64,000 bases of DNA from Duncaniella freteri (GCF_004766125.1 NZ_SJSA01000001.1:558001-622000), one strand, 5' to 3'. Shown: positions 18,409 to 27,524, numbered from the stretch's first letter. Translations and numbers: made by a program. The notes: generated by a model not told the origin, from the sequence alone.

Positions 18409-19968
18409 CTAAAGTTTATCATATGGAGCATAAGTGTCATAATCGAGTGCTATACCCCACTGAGGATTGTATTTGAGGATAGCATTGTCGATATTGATAT
18501 GATTAAATACCGGTGATGATATAGGCGCGCTGTACTCCTTGTCGCCAATCCTATGTACAATGGTCTGTTTGCTCCAAGGTTTGCCGTTATCAAAGGCATA
18601 GCGTTTGAGGTCAACCGTACGCTGGAAAGATGCTATGTGCTGTTCGCGTCGACGTTCATTCAGAATCTCATTGAGAAGCTGATCCTGATCAAACGAACTA
18701 CCTCCAGGAAGATCGGTGACAGATCCTGAATAACGGTACTTACGTAAAGTGTTAAGACTAGCCAATGCATCCGTGATATTCCCGGTTCTAGCCTCCGCCT
18801 CCGCCTTTTCAAGAAGAATTATAGGATATGTCAGACCTGTAGTAGTCGACATATTCTCTCGTCTGTAATAGCTTATCTGTATTCCGTCGTCGTAGGTCTC
18901 GTCACCGACCTTTTTCTTAAAACCTTCGTCAGCAAGAGCAAAAAGGTCCCAACGTTTATCAGTCGATTTATCAAATATCGACTTCCAGTCATCAGAGGGA
19001 TAAAAACGCAAAGGTGATCCCCCATAGGCTGACGGACGATAAAGAAGATTCTCTCTGTTTTCAACCATATCAAAGCTAAGGTCCGGACCTCTGAACTCCA
19101 TGTATACGCGCGGATCAACCCCAGGAGCCGGATCTATCTCTGATATCTGCTCATAGTAGAAGTCATTGAAGTCATATATGAGATTATCGACCGATCCTTT
19201 GGCTGCAAGAGCCAGCCTCCACGCTTCCGAAATGTCCGAAAGCATATCATTCCAATTACGCATATACATATGATACTCTGCACGCAGCGCATAAGCGGCA
19301 GTCTTGTTTGCCCGGGCTGCGTTCGGGGTGAAATCAGGTGCATTCGCACAAGCGAAATCAAGGTCGGACTTCACCTGTTCAAACAATTGGGCTGTTGTAG
19401 CGAGAGGACCGTTTGACACAATAGGGTCACCACTGGTGCGAAGCGGAATGCATGGGGTATCATTCGGACCGTAAGGATCATACATAGGACCGTAAGTAAG
19501 AGCGGCATTCATATATATCCATGCCCTTCCTGCCATAGCCTGGGCTATCACTCCTCTGGAATATTCATCATTGACCCCTAAATCATTGATTCCGTCAATG
19601 ACATTGTTGAAATATGCAACTGCACCATATATCCCTGACGACCAAAAAAACGGCGTGACATTAGGCTGCACCAGTCTGTCATAGAATACATAGGCTGAAA
19701 GGACCTCCAGGTTAGGATGGCTCGGTATGTACTGATAATGAGCATGATTATAAGACAGGCACAGATTATCGCCCAATAACGCATAACAGCAACCGCTGTT
19801 GTTGTCCATCATAAAGTATCCTATAGTCTTGTCATTATTTAAAAGGTTCTCAAACTGTGATACCTCAGTGGGGATCATCTTTCCAACCGGCTTAACATCC
19901 AGATAGTCATCACACGATGTTGCCAATACTATAAATAGCAAGAAGATTATATGCTTGATAGTTTTCAT
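18409..19968 (-). CDS. RagB/SusD family nutrient-binding outer-membrane lipoprotein
   Basis: 519 residues. Lipoprotein signal with lipobox LATSC (Cys19), then DDYLDVKPVGKMIPTEV, a typical SusD N-terminus. TPR-like helices follow, and the C-terminal SusD region includes LNEILNERRREQHIASFQRTVDLKR. It forms the lid of a SusCD importer with the protein encoded 21 nt upstream. No glycoside hydrolase or sulfatase lies nearby, so the ligand is open; peptides (as for RagAB) are possible given the TlpA-like neighbour. Confidence 0.92.
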   Translation of the reverse strand: MKTIKHIIFLLFIVLATSCDDYLDVKPVGKMIPTEVSQFENLLNNDKTIGYFMMDNNSGCCYALLGDNLCLSYNHAHYQYIPSHPNLEVLSAYVFYDRLVQPNVTPFFWSSGIYGAVAYFNNVIDGINDLGVNDEYSRGVIAQAMAGRAWIYMNAALTYGPMYDPYGPNDTPCIPLRTSGDPIVSNGPLATTAQLFEQVKSDLDFACANAPDFTPNAARANKTAAYALRAEYHMYMRNWNDMLSDISEAWRLALAAKGSVDNLIYDFNDFYYEQISEIDPAPGVDPRVYMEFRGPDLSFDMVENRENLLYRPSAYGGSPLRFYPSDDWKSIFDKSTDKRWDLFALADEGFKKKVGDETYDDGIQISYYRRENMSTTTGLTYPIILLEKAEAEARTGNITDALASLNTLRKYRYSGSVTDLPGGSSFDQDQLLNEILNERRREQHIASFQRTVDLKRYAFDNGKPWSKQTIVHRIGDKEYSAPISSPVFNHINIDNAILKYNPQWGIALDYDTYAPYDKL

Positions 19969-19989
19969 AATTGTATCGTAGATATGTGA

Positions 19990-22900
19990 TTAAAAGCTGA
20001 AACTCAGTCCCACATAATATTCCGCAGAACGAGGCAGCACCGAAAAACCGGCATTAGACGAAGCTCCTACCCCATTGCTGTAGTCCATCTCCATTGTCTC
20101 GGGATCGATATCGACACCTTTAGCTGTGATACGGAACAGATTACGTCCCTGTAGGTATATACGTGCCTCGCTCATACCGATACTGTTGATCAGCGATCGG
20201 TCAAATGTATAGGCTATAGTAAGGTCTCGGAGCTTGGCATAACTTGCATTACCAATATTTACATCGCAATACGGAAAATAGAACAGGTCACTGTTCCAAG
20301 AACTCAGAGCCGGATATATGGTATGATTCTCGTCGCCAGGTTTCTGCCAACGCTGTGCCACAAAGCGGCTGTTTATGTTAGAACCCTGGAATACATCCTT
20401 ACGATACTTGTGACCAAGCTTGGCAATGAACATAAACGAAAGATCCCAGTTTCTGTACTTTAACGCATTTATAACTGATAGCTCGGTCGTTGGAACCGCT
20501 GTCCCGAGATATATAATATCATCGACATTGGCATTCTGTGCATACTTTACATCACCATCCTTACCATAGACCGTGACCATTCCACGATCATCTATGCCTG
20601 CAAAATTATAACCGAAGAGTCCGAACATAGGATGTCCTGCCGCATGTATAGCCTGACTCCATGCCCATGATGTCGGATAATTGCGTGCTACATTATATTC
20701 CACCACTTTATTTTTGTTGAAACTCATATTGAACATTATGTCCCAGCTGAAATCAGAACTGCGCACAGGGGTGCCGTGAAGCGAGATTTCCACGCCACGG
20801 TTATCAATCGCGCCAAGATTCCTGGTCATGCGGGATGTACCTGTGGTGGGATCGGTCGCATCCGCAGCAAGTATATCGGTCGACTTCTTGTAATAGTAGT
20901 CAAGACTGATGCCGAGACGGTTGCCGAACACATCAAAGTCCACACCCACATTAGTGGTCCTGGTCTTCTCCCATCGCAAAGAGTTGTTAGGGAATGATGA
21001 TATGCCATTTGACACACCTCCTGTAGTGGGATTAAAACTTCCTGCTGAAAGGATCAGATAAGGCCCCTCGGAAAGAGAAATGTTTCCGTTGACACCATAC
21101 GATGCCCTGAGATTAAGCCTGTCGACCCATCCGGCATTAAAGAAATCCTCATTGGCAATCTTCCATGTGCCACCCACAGACCACAAAGGTTTGTGACGGT
21201 ACTTTGGATCGGTACCGAAGAAGTTGGTGAGGTCCTCACGCACACTCCCGCTCACAAGGTAACGGTTGTTGAACTCGTAGGAACCATTGAAATACCATGA
21301 CACGAAACGATTGTCACGCAAAGAGTATTCACCATATTCAGGATAGAAACCTGCCGAACCACCTATCATATCGCTATTATATGTGCCGCTTGCAAGGTCC
21401 TTTATATTCACCGGAGAGAATGACCCTGCCGTGCTGTTATATCCGAAACGTGTGGCATATTGATTATTGTCATAGGATATGCGGCGCACCTCATTTCCGG
21501 CGAGCGCACTCACACGGTGCAACCCAAAGCTCTTGGAATAAGAGATCTGTGTGCGCAGTGTCCAGTCCTCGCTTGTATAACGAGTCTCATTGACAGCATC
21601 GCCGTCGGGGATGTAATGATTGGTGGGATTGCTCATCGAGGTCGAACTGTTGTAGGCATTACGCATCACATAACTGCCTGAGCCGAAGATGGCGCGATAG
21701 GTGGAATTGGAACGATTCCAGTTACCTCCGACCTCAGCATACAGTCCTTCCATTATATTGAACCGCACAAAGCCGTTGACTCGCGCCCCGAATGTCGCAG
21801 TCTTATTATATGAATCATACGAATCCTGTATGGGATTGTAGTACATATCCTTTGAACCTGCAATCCCGTCATAAAGCTGTTGAGACGCGTAGGACAAGGG
21901 CGTGAGATTGGTAAGATTGCCGTTTGCATCCATAAGCCGTGAATATGGCTTGATGTACTGACCATAGTTGGTATAGGTCTGCCATCCGGTGTTGGGTGCA
22001 TGCGAGCGCGAGTAAGAGATACTGGCTCCTACCCCCACGGTCAGGAACCGGAACGGCTTCCACTCGTTGTTAAGGTCAATGATAACGCGGTTGGAATGGG
22101 TGTTGATGAATGCCCCCTTTGTATTGGTGTAATTGACTGCAAGGTTGTAACGGTTGACCGACGAGCCTCCGCTTATGCCAAGATTGTGGGTCTGAGTAAG
22201 CTCGGTACGGAACATATACTTTTTCATATCGGCAAGAAAGTCATTCTGACGCAGAGCCTCGATACCGGCATTGTACTCAGCGTCGCTAATCATTCCTGCC
22301 TTATTTTTTGCTATAAGGGTGCTCACCTCGCTCATAGTGCCGCGATTGGCTATGGTAGTGCCTCCGGGGTTCTGGTTGTAAAGCTCTATCTCAGCGTCGA
22401 TATAGTCGCTTGCACCAGCCATATGCAGATAATCAAGATCAGGCTTCGGGAGCACCTTAAGTGAGCCTCGATAGCTCACTTTCATCTTGCCTTCCTCACC
22501 CTGCCTGGTAGAGACGATGATCACACCGTTGGCTGAACGTGAGCCATAGATTGAAGCCGCCACAGCATCCTTAAGTACTGTGATGTTGGATATATTGTCG
22601 GGGTTAAGGTCAGAGAGCTTAAGTTCGGTGGGATAACCGTCCACGACAACAAGCGGATCAGTCTCGGCATTGAGCGTTGCTCTGCCACGTATGCTCATGC
22701 TTCCGTCCTTATTGAGAACCACACCTGCCATCTGCCCTTCAAGACGGTCAGCAAGATTGGTTGCAAGTTTGGACTCAAGTTTCTTGGAGGAGATTGTGCC
22801 GAATGATCCGGTTGCCCTCTCCTTGCTCAGAGTGGCATAACCTGTCACAATCACTTCCTCAAGACGGTTATCGTCATCCTGGAGCCTTATCTCCACAGGT

Positions 22901-23178
22901 CCATTTATCATTGAGATCGCCATCTCCACAGGGCGCATTCCTATGTAGGAGACATGAATTTTCCCATCCTTCTTTGCAGCTGGAACTTTAAGGGTGAATC
23001 TACCATCAATATCCGTTGCCGTAGCGTTGGATGTGCCGGATACCGCGACTGTCGCTCCCGGCAACGGTTCTCCGTCATCGGCCAGTACCGATCCTGTTAT
23101 GACCACAGGATTCTGCGCTATGACTGCCGAAACAGTCACAAGCACAAGCAGCAAGCTTGCAAATAATCTTTTAATCAT
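19990..23178 (-). CDS. SusC/RagA family TonB-linked outer-membrane transporter
   Basis: 1062 residues from ATG 23178; the frame reaches a TTG at 23187. In order: signal peptide (1-22, ending VIAQ), carboxypeptidase-regulatory-like beta-sandwich domain (about 26-110), TonB-box/plug region with the SusC signature DNISNITVLKDAVAASIYGS, and a 22-strand barrel ending in phenylalanine (VGLSFSF). The receptor draws on TonB energy to import the ligand captured by SusD. Its promoter has an eight-G tract in the spacer, so expression could phase-vary. Confidence 0.93.
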   Translation of the reverse strand: MIKRLFASLLLVLVTVSAVIAQNPVVITGSVLADDGEPLPGATVAVSGTSNATATDIDGRFTLKVPAAKKDGKIHVSYIGMRPVEMAISMINGPVEIRLQDDDNRLEEVIVTGYATLSKERATGSFGTISSKKLESKLATNLADRLEGQMAGVVLNKDGSMSIRGRATLNAETDPLVVVDGYPTELKLSDLNPDNISNITVLKDAVAASIYGSRSANGVIIVSTRQGEEGKMKVSYRGSLKVLPKPDLDYLHMAGASDYIDAEIELYNQNPGGTTIANRGTMSEVSTLIAKNKAGMISDAEYNAGIEALRQNDFLADMKKYMFRTELTQTHNLGISGGSSVNRYNLAVNYTNTKGAFINTHSNRVIIDLNNEWKPFRFLTVGVGASISYSRSHAPNTGWQTYTNYGQYIKPYSRLMDANGNLTNLTPLSYASQQLYDGIAGSKDMYYNPIQDSYDSYNKTATFGARVNGFVRFNIMEGLYAEVGGNWNRSNSTYRAIFGSGSYVMRNAYNSSTSMSNPTNHYIPDGDAVNETRYTSEDWTLRTQISYSKSFGLHRVSALAGNEVRRISYDNNQYATRFGYNSTAGSFSPVNIKDLASGTYNSDMIGGSAGFYPEYGEYSLRDNRFVSWYFNGSYEFNNRYLVSGSVREDLTNFFGTDPKYRHKPLWSVGGTWKIANEDFFNAGWVDRLNLRASYGVNGNISLSEGPYLILSAGSFNPTTGGVSNGISSFPNNSLRWEKTRTTNVGVDFDVFGNRLGISLDYYYKKSTDILAADATDPTTGTSRMTRNLGAIDNRGVEISLHGTPVRSSDFSWDIMFNMSFNKNKVVEYNVARNYPTSWAWSQAIHAAGHPMFGLFGYNFAGIDDRGMVTVYGKDGDVKYAQNANVDDIIYLGTAVPTTELSVINALKYRNWDLSFMFIAKLGHKYRKDVFQGSNINSRFVAQRWQKPGDENHTIYPALSSWNSDLFYFPYCDVNIGNASYAKLRDLTIAYTFDRSLINSIGMSEARIYLQGRNLFRITAKGVDIDPETMEMDYSNGVGASSNAGFSVLPRSAEYYVGLSFSF

Positions 23179-23279
23179 GGTAAACAATTAATGAAATGTG
23201 ATAATTTAGAAAGGATATCTATAATTATTAACAATCATCTAAAATCCCACTCTTTAAATTAATAATTATAGCTTTTTGC

Positions 23280-23309
23280 CAAATGTAGTGAAAAAATCAC
23301 CCCCCCCAA
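23280..23309 (-). promoter_or_regulatory. susC promoter with a G8 tract in the -33/-7 spacer
   Basis: On the minus strand TTG (23309-23307) begins the G run, the spacer is exactly 19 nt, and TACATTTG is at 23287-23280. The eight G (C8 on plus, 23300-23307) occupy the -33 G and the next seven spacer bases. The leader to ATG 23178 is about 100 nt and AT-rich. Confidence 0.7.
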
Positions 23310-23343
23310 TTATTTAACATTCATTAACTAATATATAATATAA

Positions 23344-23374
23344 AGTCCCGCTACCGAATTCCGATAGCGGGACT
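23344..23374 (-). terminator. Rho-independent terminator after the TlpA-like gene
   Basis: A 10-bp stem agtcccgcta (23344-23353) / tagcgggact (23365-23374), extendable inward through G-U pairs. On the minus strand it is followed by TTATATTATA. It separates the TlpA-like gene from susC. Confidence 0.75.
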
Positions 23375-23401
23375 ATACTTTAGGTGAAATAACTGAGTGG
23401 A

Positions 23402-24535
23402 CTATCGTGCAAGAGCGTCATTGATAGCCTCGCGCACGGCATCGCCACGCAGGTGCTTGCGGAATATAGTTCCGTCAGATGCAATACATATGATGAAAGG
23501 AATGCCGTTGAAGCGATATGTCTTCATGGTCTCCTTACCGGAATCAGGCGCAAGAAGCTGCTCCCAGGGCATGTTCTCTGACTGGAGGGCTTTTAGCCAA
23601 TCCTCCTTTTCACTATCAATGGACACGCTCAGGAATGCAACCTTATCATTATCCTTGAAATCCTCATATATCTTTTTGAGCTTCGGAATCTCCGCACGGC
23701 ACGGTCCACACCAGCTTGCCCAAAAGTCAACTATCAGGACTTTGCCCTTGAATGCACTGAGGCTCATCGGTTTTCCATTTGCAGTATGGAAAGTAAGATC
23801 AGGAGCCGGGGCTCCGATCGCCACAAGATTTTCACGTGCCTTGCGCTCGTCGCGCTCCTTGCGATAGGTCTGAGCCACCTGCGAGCCCGGATTAGCCTTG
23901 ATTATGGCATCGAGAGTCTCTTCCATAAATGCAGAATCCTTGTCGGCGGAAAGATATGGGAAAAGAGCTATAACACTTGTGAGAGGTCCGTTGTCGCTTA
24001 TAATCTTGCGGGCATACTCGCCGTCCACATTACCTGCAGCATCGATAATAGATTTGCATACTGCCACCTTTCTGGCTTGAGGAAGCCGTTCGCTGTGCAC
24101 AAGGCTGTAGATATCCATTGATCTCTTATGGGACTGGGCACTCATAAAGTTAGCCCAGTTCATGATATCATTCTTCGGACCGCCATTTATATGTACAGGT
24201 TTTGAAGAGCGGGCTCCACCTTTTTCTGTACTCAAGCCCTCAAAATCCACATTTATATCTTCGTCCTCAATCCACACAGCCGCGCGCTGATAACGTCCGC
24301 AGGCAAGTGTGTGTATGCCTGCCTTCTCCACCGGCAGAGTCAATGAGTATGAACCGTCGGCATTGATGGGAGCCTCTCCGACCTTTTCTGACGAAAAGTC
24401 ACCAGGTCTGGTCAATGATATTTTATCACCTGATTTGAAGTTCCCTACTTTTCCATGCACTGTCACAGAATTCTGCCCTATCATCACCATAGGCAACAAC
24501 AGCATTGAAAGAGCTGATAACAAAGATTTTCTCAT
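23402..24535 (-). CDS. TlpA-like thioredoxin-fold protein with N-terminal DUF4369-type domain
   Basis: 377 residues. A signal peptide (1-20, ending MIGQ) exports it to the periplasm. Residues about 23-100 form a beta-rich domain like the DUF4369 region of Bacteroidales TlpA proteins, followed by a helical linker. A thioredoxin domain occupies about 240-377 with active site WCGPC (Cys276, Cys279). It should reduce or isomerise disulfides in exported proteins. It has its own promoter and terminator but shares the -7 sequence TACATTTGGCA with susC. Confidence 0.88.
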   Translation of the reverse strand: MRKSLLSALSMLLLPMVMIGQNSVTVHGKVGNFKSGDKISLTRPGDFSSEKVGEAPINADGSYSLTLPVEKAGIHTLACGRYQRAAVWIEDEDINVDFEGLSTEKGGARSSKPVHINGGPKNDIMNWANFMSAQSHKRSMDIYSLVHSERLPQARKVAVCKSIIDAAGNVDGEYARKIISDNGPLTSVIALFPYLSADKDSAFMEETLDAIIKANPGSQVAQTYRKERDERKARENLVAIGAPAPDLTFHTANGKPMSLSAFKGKVLIVDFWASWCGPCRAEIPKLKKIYEDFKDNDKVAFLSVSIDSEKEDWLKALQSENMPWEQLLAPDSGKETMKTYRFNGIPFIICIASDGTIFRKHLRGDAVREAINDALAR

Positions 24536-24605
24536 GTCCCGAAATTAGATTTATGATTGATAAGATTGTAGTGTTGACACTCATTTTGCCAACTATTCGT
24601 CCTGC

Positions 24606-24637
24606 CAAATGTACTAATTATTTTCACCTGCTGGCAA
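24606..24637 (-). promoter_or_regulatory. Bacteroidetes promoter for the TlpA-like gene
   Basis: TTG at 24635-24637, 21-nt spacer, TACATTTG at 24606-24613 on the minus strand. The eleven bases TACATTTGGCA are identical to those at the susC promoter. Confidence 0.65.
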
Positions 24638-24690
24638 GCAATTAAATCTTTTTAACCAAAAGGTGAGATTATCAGCAGTCATTACATGCA

Positions 24691-24739
24691 TAATCCGCGG
24701 ATAAGAAATGTCATTGCCGACATTCTTATCCACGGATTA
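24691..24739. other. Long hairpin downstream of two small ORFs
   Basis: The left arm 24691-24712 pairs with 24719-24739 (about 21 bp, one A bulge and one wobble) around a 6-nt loop. No T-run follows on either strand, so it looks more like an RNA-stabilising element than a standard terminator. It lies 64 nt past the 29-residue ORF. Confidence 0.55.
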
Positions 24740-24802
24740 TCCGTTGTTATGTTTATTCAAATTATGGAGTTTACTGTTGATATATCCCTGTCATATACGG
24801 AT

Positions 24803-24892
24803 TTACCACATTACATTGTTATGTCCGTACATAAGGACAGCCGCTTCACGATACGCATCGCGCACACGGCGATATACATTAATAAGTTTCAT
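24803..24892 (-). CDS. Candidate 29-residue small protein
   Basis: ATG 24892 to TAA 24803. The peptide begins MKLINVYRRVRDAYREAAVL and ends MYGHNNVMW. It has an amphipathic, arginine-rich helical pattern rather than random sequence. It lies 99 nt downstream of a 44-residue ORF on the same strand, with a hairpin between them. No promoter of its own was seen. I do not recognise the family. Coding status rests on composition and context only. Confidence 0.4.
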   Translation of the reverse strand: MKLINVYRRVRDAYREAAVLMYGHNNVMW

Positions 24893-24908
24893 TGTTCTTA
24901 ATTTTGTG

Positions 24909-24933
24909 AGGACGCTCGCAATGAGCGACCTCT
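24909..24933 (-). other. Hairpin between the two small ORFs
   Basis: On the minus strand GAGG-T-CGCTC, a short loop, GAGCG-T-CCTC forms a compact hairpin. It is not followed by a T-run, so it may be a structured intercistronic element. Confidence 0.45.
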
Positions 24934-24991
24934 GGTTTTTAGGATGAACCTGACATCCCTTCAAAAAGTTAGTTGAAATAGAGCAGCTTTC

Positions 24992-25126
24992 TTAGGCCTG
25001 ACGACAGTTTTCTTTGTTGACGTGATGGATGCTGCAATCGCCGGTGGTGCGGAAACTTTCTGACTCCGCAATGTGGTGAAGAACTTTCTTCACATCGGCA
25101 CGGAAAGATTTAAATGATACAGTCAT
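24992..25126 (-). CDS. Candidate 44-residue small protein
   Basis: ATG 25126 to TAA 24992. It begins MTVSFKSFRADVKKVLHHIA and has two cysteines near the end (GDCSIHHVNKENCRQA). A TACTTTTG promoter element lies at 25178-25185, giving a leader of about 45 nt. The mix of charged helix and Cys/His-rich tail is protein-like. An in-frame upstream start exists at 25180 but lies in the promoter. No family recognised and no signal peptide. Confidence 0.5.
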   Translation of the reverse strand: MTVSFKSFRADVKKVLHHIAESESFRTTGDCSIHHVNKENCRQA

Positions 25127-25177
25127 AAGCAGAATTTTTAATGGGTTAATACTTATGTGATTCATCATTAGAACGCA

Positions 25178-25185
25178 CAAAAGTA
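25178..25185 (-). promoter_or_regulatory. -7 element for the small-ORF region
   Basis: TACTTTTG on the minus strand. No TTG at the expected distance. Confidence 0.45.
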
Positions 25186-25276
25186 CATAAAAGTTCTACA
25201 ATAATGCTAAATAATTATGTTATAAAACATATTCCACCCTTAATATTCCGAGTTTTAGACTAAATATCATTCATAT

Positions 25277-26269
25277 TCACCTGAGGATTTCAGGAAATCC
25301 CGACGTAGTGATAACAGAATCCGCTGTCACGAGAAGCCCCTCAACATCGGGCAATGACTCTATCATCCGACACGCCTGCCGGGCAGTCAACGCCATGCAC
25401 GCCGTGGCGTAGGCGTCGGCAATCATACATGACGGAGCTATCACAGTAGCCGACAAAAGATCTGTCACAGCAGGTCTGCCGTCAACGGTACTGATAGTGT
25501 GCCATGTGCGTCCGTTCTTTGTCTCATGGTAATTCCTATAGTTGCCGGAAGTAGCCACGCCACAACCTGTAACAGCCACCACAGCCATGCGCTCGTGCAC
25601 AACAGCAGTGTCACAATCGACCGGCGCGTCTATCATCACCCTCCAGTCACCTCCCCGCGGAGATCTACCCGAAAGAGCTATCTCTCCACCTATCTCCACC
25701 ATATAATCCTCACAGCCGTTACGCCTGAGCATATCGCCCACAAGGTCACACCCATATCCTTTGGTGATGGCGGAGAAATTGAACTCCGTACCGGCGTGCT
25801 TCTTGCGGATATACCCATCGGAAGTCATGCTGCATTCATCAATCCCGACAAATGCCAGAAGAGAGTCGATGGCAACTTGCGTAGGCTCCACTCCGGCTGA
25901 CCGATATCCGTACCCCCAAAGATTTACCAATGGGGCCACTGTCGGATCAAACGCCCCACCGCTCCTCAGGTTGACTTCCTGCGATGCAGTAAAGATCCTG
26001 CGAAGGAGAGAATCCGCCTTGACCGAGTCTCCGCGATTGACAGCCGAAACAAGTGATTGCCCATCAAACGGACTCAGCGATCTCTCAACCTCTCTCATGA
26101 CCAGAAGAATAGAATCCTGCATGTCACGACCTGCCCTGTAGGTAACATGATAGGTAGTGTTCCACACACCACCTTCGACTGACCGATAGCTCTCCATCCC
26201 AGAGCAGCCTGACACCATGACACCCATCACAACAAGAGTGAATATATATATATAATGTATAATCCTCAT
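25277..26269 (-). CDS. apbE: FAD:protein FMN transferase (lipoprotein)
   Basis: 330 residues from ATG 26269; the frame reaches a TTG at 26302 that overlaps the promoter. Lipobox VSGCS (Cys22) follows a hydrophobic signal. ApbE signatures are visible: FDPTVAPLVNLWGYG, FSAITKGYGCDLVGDML, and TSGNYRNYHE near the FAD site, with metal-binding acidic residues in ADAYATACMAL. The enzyme attaches FMN to threonines of flavoproteins such as RnfG and RnfD. rnfB and rnfC lie 3.6 kb away, but rnfD and rnfG are not in the window. Confidence 0.92.
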   Translation of the reverse strand: MRIIHYIYIFTLVVMGVMVSGCSGMESYRSVEGGVWNTTYHVTYRAGRDMQDSILLVMREVERSLSPFDGQSLVSAVNRGDSVKADSLLRRIFTASQEVNLRSGGAFDPTVAPLVNLWGYGYRSAGVEPTQVAIDSLLAFVGIDECSMTSDGYIRKKHAGTEFNFSAITKGYGCDLVGDMLRRNGCEDYMVEIGGEIALSGRSPRGGDWRVMIDAPVDCDTAVVHERMAVVAVTGCGVATSGNYRNYHETKNGRTWHTISTVDGRPAVTDLLSATVIAPSCMIADAYATACMALTARQACRMIESLPDVEGLLVTADSVITTSGFPEILR

Positions 26270-26289
26270 AAAAACCAGCTTTATTACGG

Positions 26290-26297
26290 CAAAATTA
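26290..26297 (-). promoter_or_regulatory. -7 element for apbE
   Basis: TAATTTTG on the minus strand, about 20 nt before ATG 26269. Confidence 0.5.
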
Positions 26298-26320
26298 CGC
26301 AAAATTTTCCAAAAGAATCG

Positions 26321-26328
26321 TATATTTG
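26321..26328 (+). promoter_or_regulatory. -7 element for the DJ-1 gene
   Basis: TATATTTG on the plus strand. The leader to ATG 26406 is about 70 nt. It is divergent from apbE. Confidence 0.45.
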
Positions 26329-26405
26329 CAGAAACCCTCGGATCACGTTTATTGTTTACAACTCACTCTTCATATAACTTAACCCACTTCTTAACAACAC
26401 AAAAT

Positions 26406-26960
26406 ATGTCAAAGGCATACATATTTCTCGCTGACGGCTTTGAAGAGATCGAAGCCCTCGCCCCGGTTGACCTTCTGCGCCGTGCCGGAGTCAATGTCTC
26501 AACCGTGTCCATCACCCAGCAAAAGGAGGTGACCGGAGCCCATGGGGTCACCGTAGCAGCCGACACTGTAATCGCTGACGCAGATGCATCCGACGTTGAC
26601 CTCATTGTGTGTCCCGGTGGAATGCCAGGAGCAGCCAATCTCGCTGCATGCGAAGAGCTGAACAGAATGATAAGAGCTCAGCACACCTCCGGACGATACA
26701 TATCTGCCATATGTGCCGCCCCGGCTGTCACCCTATCCCCTCTCGGGATACTCTCAGGCAAAAATGCCACATGCTATCCAGGCTTTGAGAAGGCTCTATC
26801 CGAAGCTGGAGCCATCCATACTGCCGAGCGTGTTGTAAGGGACGGCAACATCATCACGTCAAACGGTCCTTCCTCTGCCATACAGTTCGGTCTTGCCCTT
26901 GTCGAAGCCTTATGCGGAGCTGACACCGCAAAGACAGTAGCATCAGGCATACTCTTATAG
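26406..26960 (+). CDS. DJ-1/PfpI family protein (DJ-1/YajL-like)
   Basis: 184 residues from ATG 26406; an upstream in-frame start at 26352 lies in the leader. The first strand AYIFLADGFEEIEAL carries the conserved Glu, and the nucleophile elbow ISAICAAPAV has the reactive cysteine, as in human DJ-1 and E. coli YajL. Proposed roles for this family are oxidative-stress protection and glyoxalase or deglycase activity; which applies here cannot be told. Thioredoxin follows. Confidence 0.88.
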   Translation: MSKAYIFLADGFEEIEALAPVDLLRRAGVNVSTVSITQQKEVTGAHGVTVAADTVIADADASDVDLIVCPGGMPGAANLAACEELNRMIRAQHTSGRYISAICAAPAVTLSPLGILSGKNATCYPGFEKALSEAGAIHTAERVVRDGNIITSNGPSSAIQFGLALVEALCGADTAKTVASGILL

Positions 26961-27047
26961 AACGACTACGCTCATTAGCTGTTAAACATTACAGGCTGCA
27001 TCCGCGTTATACATTGGCATGTGAAACCCTATAAACGATTAACAATC

Positions 27048-27344
27048 ATGAGCGAATTCAAAGATATCATCAACAACGGCAAGCCCACACTTGCGGACTT
27101 CTTCGCCACATGGTGCGGCCCCTGCAAGATGCAAGGTCCGATCCTTGAGCAGCTGAAACAGAAAATAGGTGACGACGCCAACATCATAAAAATCGATGTC
27201 GACCGCACCCCTGACCTTGCGGCGGAATATCAGATACGCAGCGTCCCGACCCTCATCATATTCAAGGACGGCACACCCCAATGGCGCGTATCGGGGCTAC
27301 AGCAGCTCGAAGTGCTCGAAGAGAAACTCCGGTCATACATGTGA
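27048..27344 (+). CDS. trxA: Thioredoxin
   Basis: 98 residues from ATG 27048. The single-domain thioredoxin fold has active site WCGPC in FFATWCGPCKMQGP, the cis-proline in RSVPTLIIFKDG, and no signal peptide, so it is cytoplasmic. It reduces protein disulfides. It follows the DJ-1 gene by 87 nt and ends at a hairpin at 27359. Confidence 0.92.
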   Translation: MSEFKDIINNGKPTLADFFATWCGPCKMQGPILEQLKQKIGDDANIIKIDVDRTPDLAAEYQIRSVPTLIIFKDGTPQWRVSGLQQLEVLEEKLRSYM

Positions 27345-27358
27345 TCCGGCATCTTTAC

Positions 27359-27417
27359 ATGACCGGCAAAAAGGATAGGCAGCTACACAATATACCATAA
27401 CCCTTTTTGCCGGTCAT
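27359..27417 (+). terminator. Terminator-like hairpin after trxA
   Basis: A 16-bp arm (27359-27374) pairs with 27402-27417 around a 27-nt loop. The right arm contains a T5 run. Confidence 0.55.
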
Positions 27418-27472
27418 CTCATAAACTGTACGGAGTGCTTTTTACGGCTTACTTACGCTGAAACAGATTTTT

Positions 27473-27503
27473 TTGCATAACTCCATCGGAATTTCTATTT
27501 TTG
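27473..27503 (+). promoter_or_regulatory. Bacteroidetes promoter for ilvA
   Basis: TTG at 27473-27475, 20-nt spacer, TATTTTTG at 27496-27503. Leader of about 15 nt. Confidence 0.65.
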
Positions 27504-27524
27504 CATGATTAAATCCTAAATATC

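Noticed and set aside
24691..24739. Hairpin considered as a Rho-independent terminator
   Set aside because: No T-run on either side; kept as a structural element only.
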